DNA of 64,000 nt from positions 7,768,784 to 7,832,783 of the forward strand of contig NC_133971.1 of the NCBI RefSeq assembly GCF_031877795.1. The letters are read 5' to 3'. This document shows positions 1 to 12,226 of the stretch, one piece after another. A program made the translations under genes and the position numbers. The DNA comes from Strix aluco (Eukaryota; Chordata; Aves; Strigiformes; Strigidae). The notes beneath the pieces were generated by a model. The model had not been told where the DNA came from and searched no databases. It saw only the letters and a program-made list of their open reading frames with translations. Numbering within the stretch: position 1 is the first letter of the stretch; every line of letters begins with the position of its first letter.

Positions 1-1684
1 ATACACTGACATTCTCATGACATGAGTAACCCATAATAAAAGCTGCAGGTTATATATACAATACATGCAGAACCAGATACTGTTAGTGATACAACTATTA
101 CTCTGTGCTAATTAAATAATTTGTTGTTGCTACATTCAGTGGTTTAAAGAAGGCAAGGGGGCGACCTGATTCTGATATGTATTTTTAATCAAATGAGTCA
201 ATTACATTTGAATACACTTCTTTGGAAGCTCCCAAAACTCTCTTCCAAATATGTTTTCCATTAATTGTCCACATTTCCCACAGCACTCCACCCTACTCAT
301 ATCCTTCCTGACCTGGGTTACCTAAAAATAAGCTTGAATCAAGAAAGAATATCAGGAAATATAAATGGAAATGGCAGCTGATCAACCCCTAATAAAAGGT
401 ACATGGTATTAAAGCAGATCAGGCACCTGGTCCCACTAGGAGTCTTCAGAGGAGTCTAAACTCTGAAGTCACTTAGTTTAAATAATCCACTCCAGTGAAA
501 TTATACAAGATATATACATGGTAAAGGAGAGACATTTATTTCTATGCTTTTGATGTAAGAATCACCACTCATGCATTTTTATAAAAGTAAGTGGAGTAGG
601 AATGAACCCTTACAACGATTAGCTTTGCTTGAGGGTGTTCCAGTTTTATACATTATGCAGCTTCACTACCGGATAGGTATTCCCCAAATGTATCTTGGGG
701 GGTGAAGATTAAAAGAAAGGAAAAGTCACCTGAATAAACAGTGGAGACACATAAAGGATAAGGGAGAACTCAGGAAGAAAAAAGTTAACAAAGTGATACA
801 TACTAGAGACAACCCTAGCCCTTCTGACAGTTTCTTGAATATACTAAAGCTTAACAACCACTTTCCCCGCTTTCCTTCTGTCTCTGTAATAAATACTGCC
901 TGAAGAAGCTCCAAAGTTATGTTACATTTCCCAGGGTAGCAAAACTAAGTATTTTGTAAATATTATTACTGCTCAGCACAAGGAGAAAACAAAAGCAGAA
1001 AAATGCTGAATTATGGATATATTCCAAGTACCTCAAGAGAAGGAAAAAAGGCTTCAGCTTTAGTCAGCAACAGTTGTATCACATTCTGCTCATTAGCACA
1101 AGTTTAAAGTTAAGTTTATTCTGGTTGCACAATTTTTTCCTGCTACAATTTAAACGTTTGCCAAACCAGAATGACTACTTCAAATGTAAATCAGATGGGA
1201 AACAATTAAAAAGAAAACAACCTCTCTCATTCCCCCAAAAAACAGAAAAGAACTGAAGTAAAAAATACATGCCACATACATGCTGCACTAACGTATACAA
1301 AAAGAAAAAAAAGCACATCACAAGCACAAAAAGCTAGAAAGAATTTTCATGGTTTTACTTTTTAGAAAACTCTTAGAAGTTCTGAATTCAGATTTTTATT
1401 ATAGTTCTCATCAGCTAAGATGCTGAGCCAGTAATAAATTTCTTCCAGAGAAAGAGAAGTAAGGCTGATCACTGCACAGCAACTTAAAACAATGTCCTGG
1501 CATATGTATTTCTTTTCACCCGTGATTTTACTTCCTGACAACAAACAGAGAGGAAAATGTAAGAAAGTGAAGTGGGAAGCTTTGCAGTTTTCCCTTACAA
1601 AAAAAAATTCCTACTATTTGGGCCAACAGTTCTGGCTTAGAACTGAATGTCCTGAGTGAATGTTCAACATCATCTTTTACTTGT
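1..1684 (-). other. RASGRF2 intron 1, distal part
   Basis: AT-rich sequence with stop codons in every frame and only short chance ORFs. I looked for RASGRF2 exon 2 (end of the PH domain and the coiled-coil/IQ region) and saw no match. No repeat family was recognised. Confidence 0.6.
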
Positions 1685-2110
1685 CTTCTGGGCCTGATTG
1701 TTCAGCCAGTTTTCAATCCACATCACTGTTCACTTATCTAACCCATGCTTTGTCAGCTGTCTACAATGGTGAAAGCATCAAAGGCTTTACTAAAGTTGAC
1801 CTAAACAATCTCCAGTGCTTTTTCCTCATCCACCAAGTCAGCCACCTCATTGCGAAAGGCTACCAGGTTGGTCAAGCATGATTTCCCCTTTGTAAATCCA
1901 TGCTGACCATTCCCAAGCACCTTTTTGTCCTCATGTGTGTGGAAATACTTTCCAGGATGATTTTGTTCATCACCTTCCTAGGGACTATGATGAGACTGAT
2001 TGGCCCTGGATCTTCCTTTTTGCCCTCCTTGAAGAGGAGAGTGATATATGCTCTCTTCCAGTCTTCTGGAACTTCTCCCAATCACTGTGACTATTCTACG
2101 GCCTTTAAGT
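1685..2110 (-). mobile_element. Degraded CR1-family LINE fragment (reverse transcriptase region)
   Basis: Read on the minus strand, this resembles the middle of CR1 ORF2. It has VPEDWKRA, then a diverged KEGKKEDPG stretch, then in another frame QHGFTKGKSCLTNLVAF and a NEVADLVDE-like stretch followed by SKAFD. These are reverse-transcriptase motifs shared by CR1 elements of birds and reptiles. The reading frame shifts near 1905 and stop codons interrupt it near 1805 and below, so it is dead. It has no CR1 3' tail, so it is an internal fragment. The divergence suggests an old insertion, older than the copies at 6490 and 29727. The ends are approximate. Confidence 0.8.
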
Positions 2111-5100
2111 CTTCAAACCTATGATATGATCACTCAGGCAAAAAGCTTGGATACCACTGGACTGCATTAAGACATCATTAAAGACTATGGATGGATTCAA
2201 AGACAAAGAGACTTGTGTTCCTGAGTCACTCAAGAATTTAGAAAATTTTGAATTATTAAACTGGAGTAATTTATAGAAAAAAAAAATCTATTTTTAATGC
2301 ATATAACTGCCAAATAGAGACATTACAGTAAGGATGCAAAGTCCAAATGTTTAAACATATTAGGAAAGATGTAAAAACACAATTCAAAAAGATGAGATGC
2401 CTCGGATACCACGTTTTTGCTATTCTTACTTAACAAATCTCACACTCCACCACAGAGATCAAAAAGCAACATTAGAGACAAAAATCTGAATTGCTTTCAG
2501 AATCACTTGGAATTGCTGTGTGACTGTTGCAAAGCAAATCATCAGAGCTCCTTCTGGACATTCAGCTTATTCTACAAGCCACTTAAAGTAGACCCAACAT
2601 TTACTGTTACACTTGTCATATAGCCAACTCATTAGGTTTCCACTTGAGGTCTTACACACTCCCTACACCCTAAAAACCTAGTACCAGACCCTGAAAATTA
2701 AAGGTCTGGCAATATGGAAATAGCAAGACCAAGTAGCCAAGACATGAGTTAAAGAAAAGGGCTGAATCACGAAGCAGACTGTGGTTGCAAGGCTGTCCAC
2801 TATGGGAAAACGTCCTGCAAGCATAAGACAGGTGAGAAGCCATGTGAAGGCAAACACCCAAGGACTCCCAGTGAGATTACAAATACTACAGCTGTACTCC
2901 CTCAGGTATAATCCACACCTTACAGTGCACTCTCTACAACAGCTCTTTGGGGCTCACACCACAGTACCTTCTTCCAAGCTTGTTGCATGGAAGCTGAATA
3001 AAGCACATAACCTCTTTTGTTTTTTAAGTAACCTCCTGTGCACTGCACCATTGTAAGAATGAGATGACTTGGTTGCTCACACTTCTCCACTCACCTTGAA
3101 AACTACAGTAGAAAGTCAGGATCTCTCAGCAGACCAAGATGTTAAATGTTGTTGCCCTGGAAGCTACTGAAGCAGTTGCACAAGTAAACACAACACATTT
3201 TAGAAGCCATGAGAAAGGACATTAAGTGATGAAATAAGTCTTACACAGGTACTTGGTTTTTTTCACGTGTTGACTCTTGCTAGCTCATTGAGTCATTTTC
3301 TAGAATGAGAGGAGCACAGAGACTAAGCAAACTCATACAGTGTTCCCAACACTGCACACATGAGGCAGCTCAAAAGCACTGCATTAATATTTGTGGGGCA
3401 GAAACCAGACCAGGAAGAAAAAACAAAAGCAGTTTGAAATTTACACAAAGCAAATCAAACACCAAAGGGAAACAGTCACAGAGGACACCAGAAAGATGAA
3501 GCAAATGTGCGTACAGCTATATAATATTAGCCTAGCAATGAATTTCAATAATTATAAAAATCCTAAGTCTTGACAGAGAAGAAACACCCTTCTAGCATAA
3601 GTAGTATTAAAAGGACCTGCTATAATTACAAATAACTTATTCACAAAAAAAAAATAAAAGAGATAAATAAACTCTTTCCAATTTCATCTAAGTGCATCAA
3701 AACCAAACTAACTGAAACAGTGATTGTGTATGATTGAGGTCACTGGGACTAGCAAGAGCATTTTGCCTGGAAGGATGAATTTGCAAGGGGTACCCAACAC
3801 ATTCCAGTGGCAGAAGGAAATAAAGTCATGAATTACAAGAGGAACACCTCAGCTGTAGGTTTCAAGATTAGGCACTTCTCAGGTCTTACCATGTGCTTTT
3901 CCTATGTGCAGAAACATGCACATGATACCTTATGACTAACTCAGTAACCACTTCTGCGTTCACCCATTAAGCCACAGATGAACACCCTAAAATACTGCAA
4001 GGATAAACAAATATCCCCATGCAGATGGTGTTACCCATATGCTAGCATATGGGAAGCACTATTAGGCCTGTTTTACTACTGCAGAAGTAAGGCAGTCAAG
4101 AAACTGATTCACCAGGAGGCCACAGGGAGTGAGGGGCTCAGGAAGCAAATGCACCCGTGACACACATAACCCAGATAACCATTCTTCTACTCCACGTCAC
4201 CCAGCCTATGAACACACATATGACACACACACATTCAGATGCCTTCAAAAAAGTAAAAAATAAAATAAAAAAATCAAAGAGGTATTTGCAGAAAGTCAAA
4301 GATCTTTAAGAAAACCTATTTAAAATCAGAGCTGGGAAGATACTTTTTTTTTTTTTTTCCTGTTTCCCCCTTCTATGAAAGGCAAATCTATCCATTTATT
4401 TCACTTGGCATTACTCTAAATTGTCAAGTACATCTGAGTGGCTGCCTTTACTCCATTCGCTTTGCTGGCATGCAGCCAAGTTATCTGCTGCTAAGCTACA
4501 AGAATGCAGTGCAGCATTCAGGGAAGAGTATCTCTCTTTACAGCATTTTAATATTAGTATACGTGGTGCAGACATGACTTCTCTGTAGGTCTACAGCAAT
4601 TTTCACACTGCTGATGATGGAGCTCTCTCAGGTCGCTGCACATTTTGGACCGTATAATAGTGGACACCAGCTAGCTAGGCTTTCCCTCAGGCCACCAAGT
4701 AATGCACTTACGAAACTTCCATCTGCAGCATGCAGCAAAAAAACAGGAGAAGAACCCGAGTCTAGGGCCTGCAAGATTACACCTTTCACAATAACAAACC
4801 TTCATCAAAATTAATTGTCTCTGGTTGTTTCCATAATATAAATCATGCAGGCCAAAAAGCTTCATTTTTTTACGTGCATTTGTACCTGAAATACATGTTG
4901 TTTTTTATTTTGGGTTTATAGTGGTTTGTTTTTTTAGGTTTTAGGGTTAGATTACAAAGCCAGGTACACAGAGATAGGAGAAGCGCCACATTTGAGGCTG
5001 CCTTGTGCGTCGCTAATTTAGTCCCATGCGTGCAAGCGTGATGACTGCAGTCCTTTATTACACGATTCTTCTTTCAGGAGATCCTAGTTCAGTTACCACA

Positions 5101-6489
5101 TATAGGCGAGACACGATTTCATATTTTGCTTTCTCTTGATTCTTGAATGCACATCTTCCTTCACGTCTTCCTGCAGTCACCCCTCGCACACTAATCAGCA
5201 GAGTTCAGAAACTTCTTACATGATGTCCTATGACACTTCTCATGATGTCATTCAGATGCTTCCTTAGAATAACTTATTCTCCCTACAGCCAGTGAACTAA
5301 GAAGGAATTACTGGAAATATGGTCAGCACAAAAACCAGCAGTTTCAGATGCAACTCAGTTTGGTTGCCTGATCTGGAAAACCATCAGCCTTTGGTATTTA
5401 AATGGCACTTTTATTTGTTCTAATGCTACTTTCACAGGGATCAGTTCTACCTTTGCAAGCCCAGCTATTGTGCCAAGCTGGGTCCCCAAAACAAGGAATG
5501 ATTCATCATTGTAAAACACCTCATCGATGTGATTTGTGAAGTTCTTCACAGAGATCCTAGGCAAAAGGCAGAATCCAGTCCCCACAGGTGGTGTTCTGAT
5601 TTTACCACGAAATCATCTTTCTCCTCTTACAGCCTCATGCCTCATGTACTACAAATGCTCGGAGGAGGAGAGAGGAAAAACATAAGAGCCCTATAGAAAA
5701 TGACCCCTTTTGGGATATTAATCTCAATTCTTCTTTTGAATACTTTACGGGAAAGGAGTCCCAGGAAAGAAACAGATCTCCTGAAACTGCAGAGCACAAC
5801 ACAGAAGAAAGAGTGACTGCTGGGCTGCTCGGGAAGCCTTAGCTCTGTCCTCCTCTGACTGCTGGGTGCTCGATCGTGCATCCCTACATCCTGTTCATAT
5901 ACTCTGTGCACTCAATTCTTTGGACTTCACAGAAAAGTGAAAGAGACAGAAAACACACACAGGCACACATTAATACTTGTGAGGAGCAGCTGCAGGACCA
6001 GAGACTCTGCTCCAGACCTTAGACCTTATGCTGAGATGAGACTGTGACAGCAGTAGCTTAGTAGCATACTGCTGTAGGATAACCACTCAGAGGGAGAAGG
6101 CATGTACCTCTCCAGCGGGCATTAACGCTTTGCATCTGCTGCCACAAAAACACTGAGATCCCTGGATTGTGGAAGTCTGGAAAATTCCAGAGTCTGGAAG
6201 CACCAGTTCATCTGGATCTTCACCCCATCACTGTTCCTCAGCTCACCTGGTATTCCCTTCAGTCATCATGTATTTTGGGGGGTAAAAAAGCTAAAACCAA
6301 AAGACCTCACAGCCACAAAACAACAAATATACTGGCAAATTGTAACATATAAGGCTGGATGGTTCCCAGGAGCCCTCATCTGCCTGATGTTCCTGGTCAA
6401 GCCCCAGGAATAGGTAAAAATGCTGAAGATATCAAATGCAATAGCAGTAGTATCACCTCAGTGATGTAATTTAGTAATGTTCTTCATCT
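2111..6489 (-). other. RASGRF2 intron 1, no gene recognised
   Basis: Apart from a perfect 20-bp palindrome at 4034-4053 and a T15-type tract near 4345-4359, I see only unremarkable AT-rich sequence. The open frames here (longest about 90 codons) lack recognisable motifs and occur at chance frequency. Confidence 0.55.
4034..4053. repeat. Perfect 20-bp palindrome with two CATATG E-boxes
   Basis: The sequence CCCATATGCTAGCATATGGG equals its own reverse complement. It contains CATATG twice, flanking a central GCTAGC. It lies in RASGRF2 intron 1, about 12 kb from the start codon. No function is assigned. Confidence 0.85.
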
Positions 6490-7275
6490 GTTCAACATGA
6501 AGTTCAACAAGGCCCAGTGCAAAATCCTTGGCCCATGGGTTGGGACAATCCCAATCACAAATACAGGCTGGGCAATGAGTGGATTGAAAGCAGCCCTGGG
6601 GAGGACTTGAGGGTGCTTGCTGGTTGACAAGAAGCTCAACATGACCTGGCAATGTGCACCCACAACTGAGAAAGACAACCATATCCTGGGCTGCATCAAG
6701 AGACGTGTGGCCAGAAGGGCGAGGGAGGGGATTCTCCCCCTCTACTCCACTCTCGTGAGACCGCCCCTGTGCCCAGCTGTGGGGGCACCAACATCAGAAG
6801 GACACGAACCTGCTCGAGCAGGTCCAGAGGAGGCCACAAAGATGATCAGGGGTCTGAAGCACTTCCCTCACGAGGACAGGCTGAGAGAGTTGGCATTGTT
6901 CAGCCTGGAGAAGAGAAGGATCTAGGGAGAGCCTTCCAGTACTTCCAAGTACTTCAAAGGGGTCTACAGGAAAGATGGGGAGGGACTCTCTATAAGGGGG
7001 TGTAGGGATAGGATGAGGTGTAATGGTTTTAAGATGAAAGAGGGTAGATTGAGATTAGATATTAGGAAGAAATTCTTTACTGTGAGGGTGGTGAGACACT
7101 GGCACAGGTTGCCCAGAGAAGCTGTGGCTGCCCCCTCCCTGGAAGGGTTCAAGGCCAGGTTGGACGGGGCTTTGGGCAACCTGGTCTAGTGGAAGGTGTC
7201 CCTGCCCATGGCAGGGGGGTTGGAACTAGATGGTCTTTAAGGTCCCTTACAACCCAAACCATTCTATGATTCTAC
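6490..7275 (+). mobile_element. 5'-truncated CR1 LINE, 3' end with tail
   Basis: A near-consensus avian CR1 3' portion. It begins around the coding motif MKFNKA (nonfunctional here) and continues through the end of ORF2, with a recognisable ILGCIK stretch and ATKMIRGLKH/RLRELALFSLEKRR motifs at about 6690-6925. It then runs through the 3' UTR block around ATTAGGAAGAAATTCTTTAC (7059-7078) to the conserved 3' terminus and the ATTCTATG-type tail at 7261-7275. The ORF2 part has frame breaks and a stop after EKRRI, so it cannot encode a working protein. Truncation at the 5' end is normal for CR1 insertion. The 5' boundary is accurate to about 20 nt. Confidence 0.95.
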
Positions 7276-9083
7276 AGTCTGTACACACAAATATCTGCAC
7301 GACGTGATGACAGTGCACAGATCAGTGTTGGATCCCTCCACTCTCCTGTCAGTTTTTCTTCCATCTTCCTCTTCAGAGAGCTTTGTAGGTGGCCCATAAA
7401 TTTTAACTTGTCCCCAACAGATTTATTAGGAAGAAGTATTTTTAATATTTCTTTAAAATTCTTCTGTGAGTGCCAAATGGAAGAGAATAGGACTAGTGCA
7501 ACATAAGGTTGTAATTTTCTTGTCCTGTCTGACCATCCAGGAATGCACGGGGTTAAAAATAAATTCCTGATTTCATTCTGGAGGACATCAGACTCTGTCA
7601 AAGTCATTGAACACTATCTCCAGAATTCCAGAGAAGAATATAAAATCTTCAGCACTTGCTGAAAAAGGAGAAACAACTTGTGTAAGGAAAAGGAAGTGAA
7701 CAGAAGGCAGAAAGAAAAAGAACCGGCAGTCACCTGCAATCATCCTAAACTTCCAACATGTGAGGATCCAGCATACACCTAAAACATCAAACAGAAAACA
7801 GCAGTAACATAGTATGTTTTAGGATCCAACATGGGAAATTTCAGAACTTTGTCTACAGCCACAAACACTCAAATGTCATGGTGGGCCAGGTGAAAAACCA
7901 GTAGATGTTCCCTGTGACAGCAGCAGAACATGTTACCTGAGCTGCCTGGGATGCAGGTGTCTTCATGTGAGTCAGGCGTCTCAGTTCATGTGACAGTCAA
8001 CCAACATTCAGTCACTTCAGTTGGTGGGGTCTGTTCAGTTTAACAAATGCAAACACCTGATTTAGGATGGGGTGACTGGTTCTCCAGACTGCACTGACTG
8101 TATTGTCTAGGACAGCCCTGTCTGCAATGGGATCTGGCTCATGGGGGGCACCTGAAGTGGCATGAGCAGTATCCCACCCTACATTCCACTCCTGCAAGTA
8201 TATAGACATTTGCAGAGAGTTTATAATTTCTTCAAAGAATGCTAAATAGAGGCACCACATTTTTTAAAAAGCAATATAACAAGCTTGCTGAGTTCAAAAG
8301 ATTGCAAAGGACACACTGTAGTGCAATGGCAATCTTGCAGTAATTTGGGAACTTGAACCACACTAGGTTGAAACTGCAGAACTATTAAGCAGCAGATAGT
8401 TTCTGTTACTCAGCCTTTATACTGCAGTCAAAAACTCAAAAGGCAAAAAACGGACAAAAGTCAATGCTCCATAGTGCCATAAGAAGAAACAGGAGAATAT
8501 AATCCCAGATTCTTTTCAATAGTTACAGCATTTAACTCTTAAAACACAATCCATTTTTTCAAAAGAAGTAGAGGAACTGATTAGATCTGCCACAATAAAA
8601 TGCTTCCACTGAAAAACCGTGAAAGTAAAATCGCTTGTGATAATACAGCTCAGTTCAGGACAGGCAGTTTATAAACACTTCCTAATAAAACTCAGTTAGC
8701 CCCGAGCTCATGGAAAATACAATAGAGTTATTGAAATGGCTGGATTGAATTGGGGAAGCCTCTGCTTCTATATATACTGATTCCGTACCTCAAACAGAAA
8801 ACCTTATGGGATTGGTAAGTCAAAAAAACATTGGAAGCTAGATTGTAAGCATATGTTCCTAGACATCTAGTGCAGAAGCACAGTGTTAAAAAAAAACCTC
8901 AATCTTCAGCATCAGTAATGGCTGGTAGACAGAAAAGAGGTTACTGTGTGGAATCTCGTTTTCCTTCAAGTATATGAACAGGTGGATGACACCATCCTTC
9001 TGAATTGCTGTGCCTGATCAACAATCAGGCAACAAACAAACTTCAACATTGTTTTCAATCCAGACAAAAACTACCCCTTCCCT

Positions 9084-9101
9084 CCCCCCCCCCCCCCCCC
9101 C
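9084..9101. repeat. Poly(C) tract, 18 nt
   Basis: Eighteen consecutive C, preceded by CCCTTCCCT, in RASGRF2 intron 1. Read length at such runs is error-prone. Confidence 0.9.
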
Positions 9102-12100
9102 ATATGAAAGAGTACCTAAATTTGGACAGTCTGTCACCACTTTAGGAAGCACAAAGTGAGAACACTTAGAACATTCACACTGAAAAATGGGTTCGCGTTG
9201 CCTCAGACTCTGCAGCAGTCATGGTACCAAACTTGCTTGGAGGATCTGGATCTAGAGAACCGTGCCCCTGCTAGCAGCAAAAATCTGTTTTTAAGGATGC
9301 CCAGAAGTGGTAGATTGATATTTTCAGACCTTGTTACCTTCACCAGCTGCATGAGGTCTACATTAACGATTTCCTGTATTGAAGGTGCCCTGTCCCCTCC
9401 CTCTGTGCACAAACTACTCAGTAATCCAGACGTATTACAAGTGGCAAAACAAGACTGGTAATTACAGTATCTGTGGCCAAATTGAGCAACCATGGTAGCT
9501 TTTATTGCACACACAGATTCTTAGGATGGAAAATCTGCAGCAAGTGGAACAAAAAAATGCTGCTATATTGCTAATGATGACATTTTAATACATAATATAT
9601 GAATATATAAAGACTGTTATAATGTTGTCAAACTACTACAGAAATATAAGCAGGTCTGCCTTTCTATTCAGGTAAACGGTGAGAAATTAATGTGGGTAAC
9701 AAGTGACCAGAAAACGGTACATGCCTTACCAGTCCACTTCGATGATGATGAAGAAGAAAAAAACAAATCTATTTTAAAAGTTAAATAAAGGCAAATTAAG
9801 ATAAATGGAGTATAATTATTCAGTAGATCAGGGACAGACTTACTATTTTTGTACTCACAATTTTTTTGTTTTTTACAAATTTCCTCTTAAATTTGAGGAA
9901 CTAAACAGTCAAGCCAAATCAACGCAACTCTACCAACAAAGGAGACAAAATTTAAAAAGTAGTAGCATTGACTATAAGACTGGCAGATGAATGAAATTCG
10001 TGTTAAATTGTTATGATACTTTATTTTAAATGTAATTTCAGTGTTCACATTATCAGTGTGAGCCGCACTGCTGTATGTAGGTTCTGGTCACTTTGTACAG
10101 CTTTCGTGTGATGTTAACGTTGAGAAGGTGGAACACATTATTCTCACATGGTAGGTGTGTGACATTTTTGGTCTTTACATTTTGGGATGCATTCCTAACT
10201 TAGTCTTGATCCGCTTCCAGTCTTTCACTCGCTGACATTTCACCTGTTAGCTAAAAGGATTTCCCAGCAACTCCACAAATAAGCCTTTCCCAAATGCCAT
10301 TTGCCTTGGGATGTAATTATTTTTCCAATAACTTAATTAAGGAGTATGGTTACAGCATAATGTAGCATTTCAGGATCTTACGATACCTCACAGAGAAATG
10401 TTAAGGACTTCACCCTGTGGTTTCTCTTCAATAATTCTGTGTCTTGCCAAAAGCTGGTCTTATTACCATCAGTCCCAATGTTCTTTTAATTACTCTTTAG
10501 TCTAAGATACTAAGGTGGTGTCTTTTGTTGCTTTTTGCCCTCAAGTGTGACAGACACTCAAGAACAGAAAAAAAACGGATCAGTTTCCAGTTCCTAACCA
10601 AAGTCACTTGACATGTATTAAGGCAGCCAAAGGTTTAATATTAAAATATTCAGTGGCATCGGCATTCTCCAAGTTACAGCTGTGTGGATTTAACTAACCT
10701 TTCAAGAGGAAGGCACGTCAAAAATGAACTAGACCTACCTGTAACTCACTTCTCAGCTGCGTACTTTCCCCACTTTTGCACAGTTAAAAACAGCCCATTT
10801 TGTAATGCTACAGCAGAAACATAAATTTTCAAGAGTTAGAATGAAATGCTTAAATTTTGGCAAAATAGCAATAAATGTGGCCATGAGATTTTCTGTTCTT
10901 CTCTTTATCCCCAAAATTTGCTCATTACTAAGCAAGCAGGTAAACACAAAACTTTTACTAAATAGCAAAGTTCAGTCCCTGGAGAGATCACAAGAGATAT
11001 ACTTTTCTATTTATTTACCGTTTGTTGCCTTAGGTCAGAAAGCATACTGTAAATTCATTTTACAGTTCTCTATGAAGAGCCAGAGGCAACCACTTTGATG
11101 CAGCTTGCCTTAAGCGCAGTATCAGTGACTGGTTTCTCAATTACTCCTTAAATACGTATCAAAACAGTTTTGAACCAATGCATTCGTTGAATGTGCCCAC
11201 AAACTGTATCGTCTCATGACAGTGACCGAATGATGGCAAGAGGACAGGGATTAGCTGGGAAAGTAAACAAGAGTCAGTTACCCCTGAGTTGTCTTCATGC
11301 AAGAACCATTTAGAGACTCTTGCATGGGAAGGTCTTACAAAAACACTAATCCCAATAGCACTAGTATCTTAAAACTTTCCACTGGCCATCTTTTTTAATT
11401 AACTCTTGTTGAAGGCAGTCCATCCAAAAAAAACCCCCAAATTGGAGGAAAAAAAGGATACAACAATTTTTTTTCTTCTCAGATACTGAGAAGACAAATT
11501 CACCTATTATTTTTCTAAATGCTAAGTGAAATTTGTAACACATGGGCATCTCTGGTGGATGTTTGCACTGGAACATCCCAGGAAGTTATCCACCCACATG
11601 CAAGCAGTAAGATTTATGGACAATACTACACCTAAGGGTGGCAAGCTATCTTGCCAAAAATATAGCATCAGCTATCCACTACATATAAAAGACATAGGAT
11701 GCTGAACAACACAGGGGTATTTTTTCCCAGTAAAAGTGAAGAGATTAACTTTCAATTCGTTATATCTTCAGAAAAAAATGACCTTTAAGTGCTGTTGCTA
11801 GGTTTTATATACACTCAATTAGCAGAGAGGTACAGCAAAAGCTGTTGGTGGCATATGCCTGCCTTATCACTTCAAGGAATGTATGTAAAAGAAGAGAGGT
11901 TTCAAACACTGCAAAATCACCATGTCCTTTATAAAATAAATACAGAGCTACAGTAAGCAGAAAAAATTCAAATAATTGGATTCTGTTAATCTGTGGGGAC
12001 ATGGACTTAATACTGCATTTAATTTTGCTAAGTGGGAGGAAGATTATTGCAGGCAAGATACAAAGAATAGTCTCTGCTCAAATCGTATAACATTTACAAG

Positions 12101-12207
12101 CTTAAATACACTAAGACAGTTATTAATAACTATATCAGAACATTTCCATGTATTCAATCCACAGTTATGAAAGAAACTAAACATATAGGCCTCCTCCCAG
12201 TGCAGAC

Positions 12208-12226
12208 AATAATAATAATAATAATA
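12208..12226. repeat. (AAT)n microsatellite
   Basis: About six AAT units in tandem, in RASGRF2 intron 1. Confidence 0.85.

Noticed and set aside
5355..5585. 76-codon minus-strand frame with a protein-like hydrophobic pattern
   Set aside because: Starts at GTG, has no recognised family and no splice or promoter context; expected by chance in 64 kb.
9156..9514. Overlapping frames of about 100 codons on both strands
   Set aside because: A mutually overlapping pair without recognisable motifs; most likely chance.
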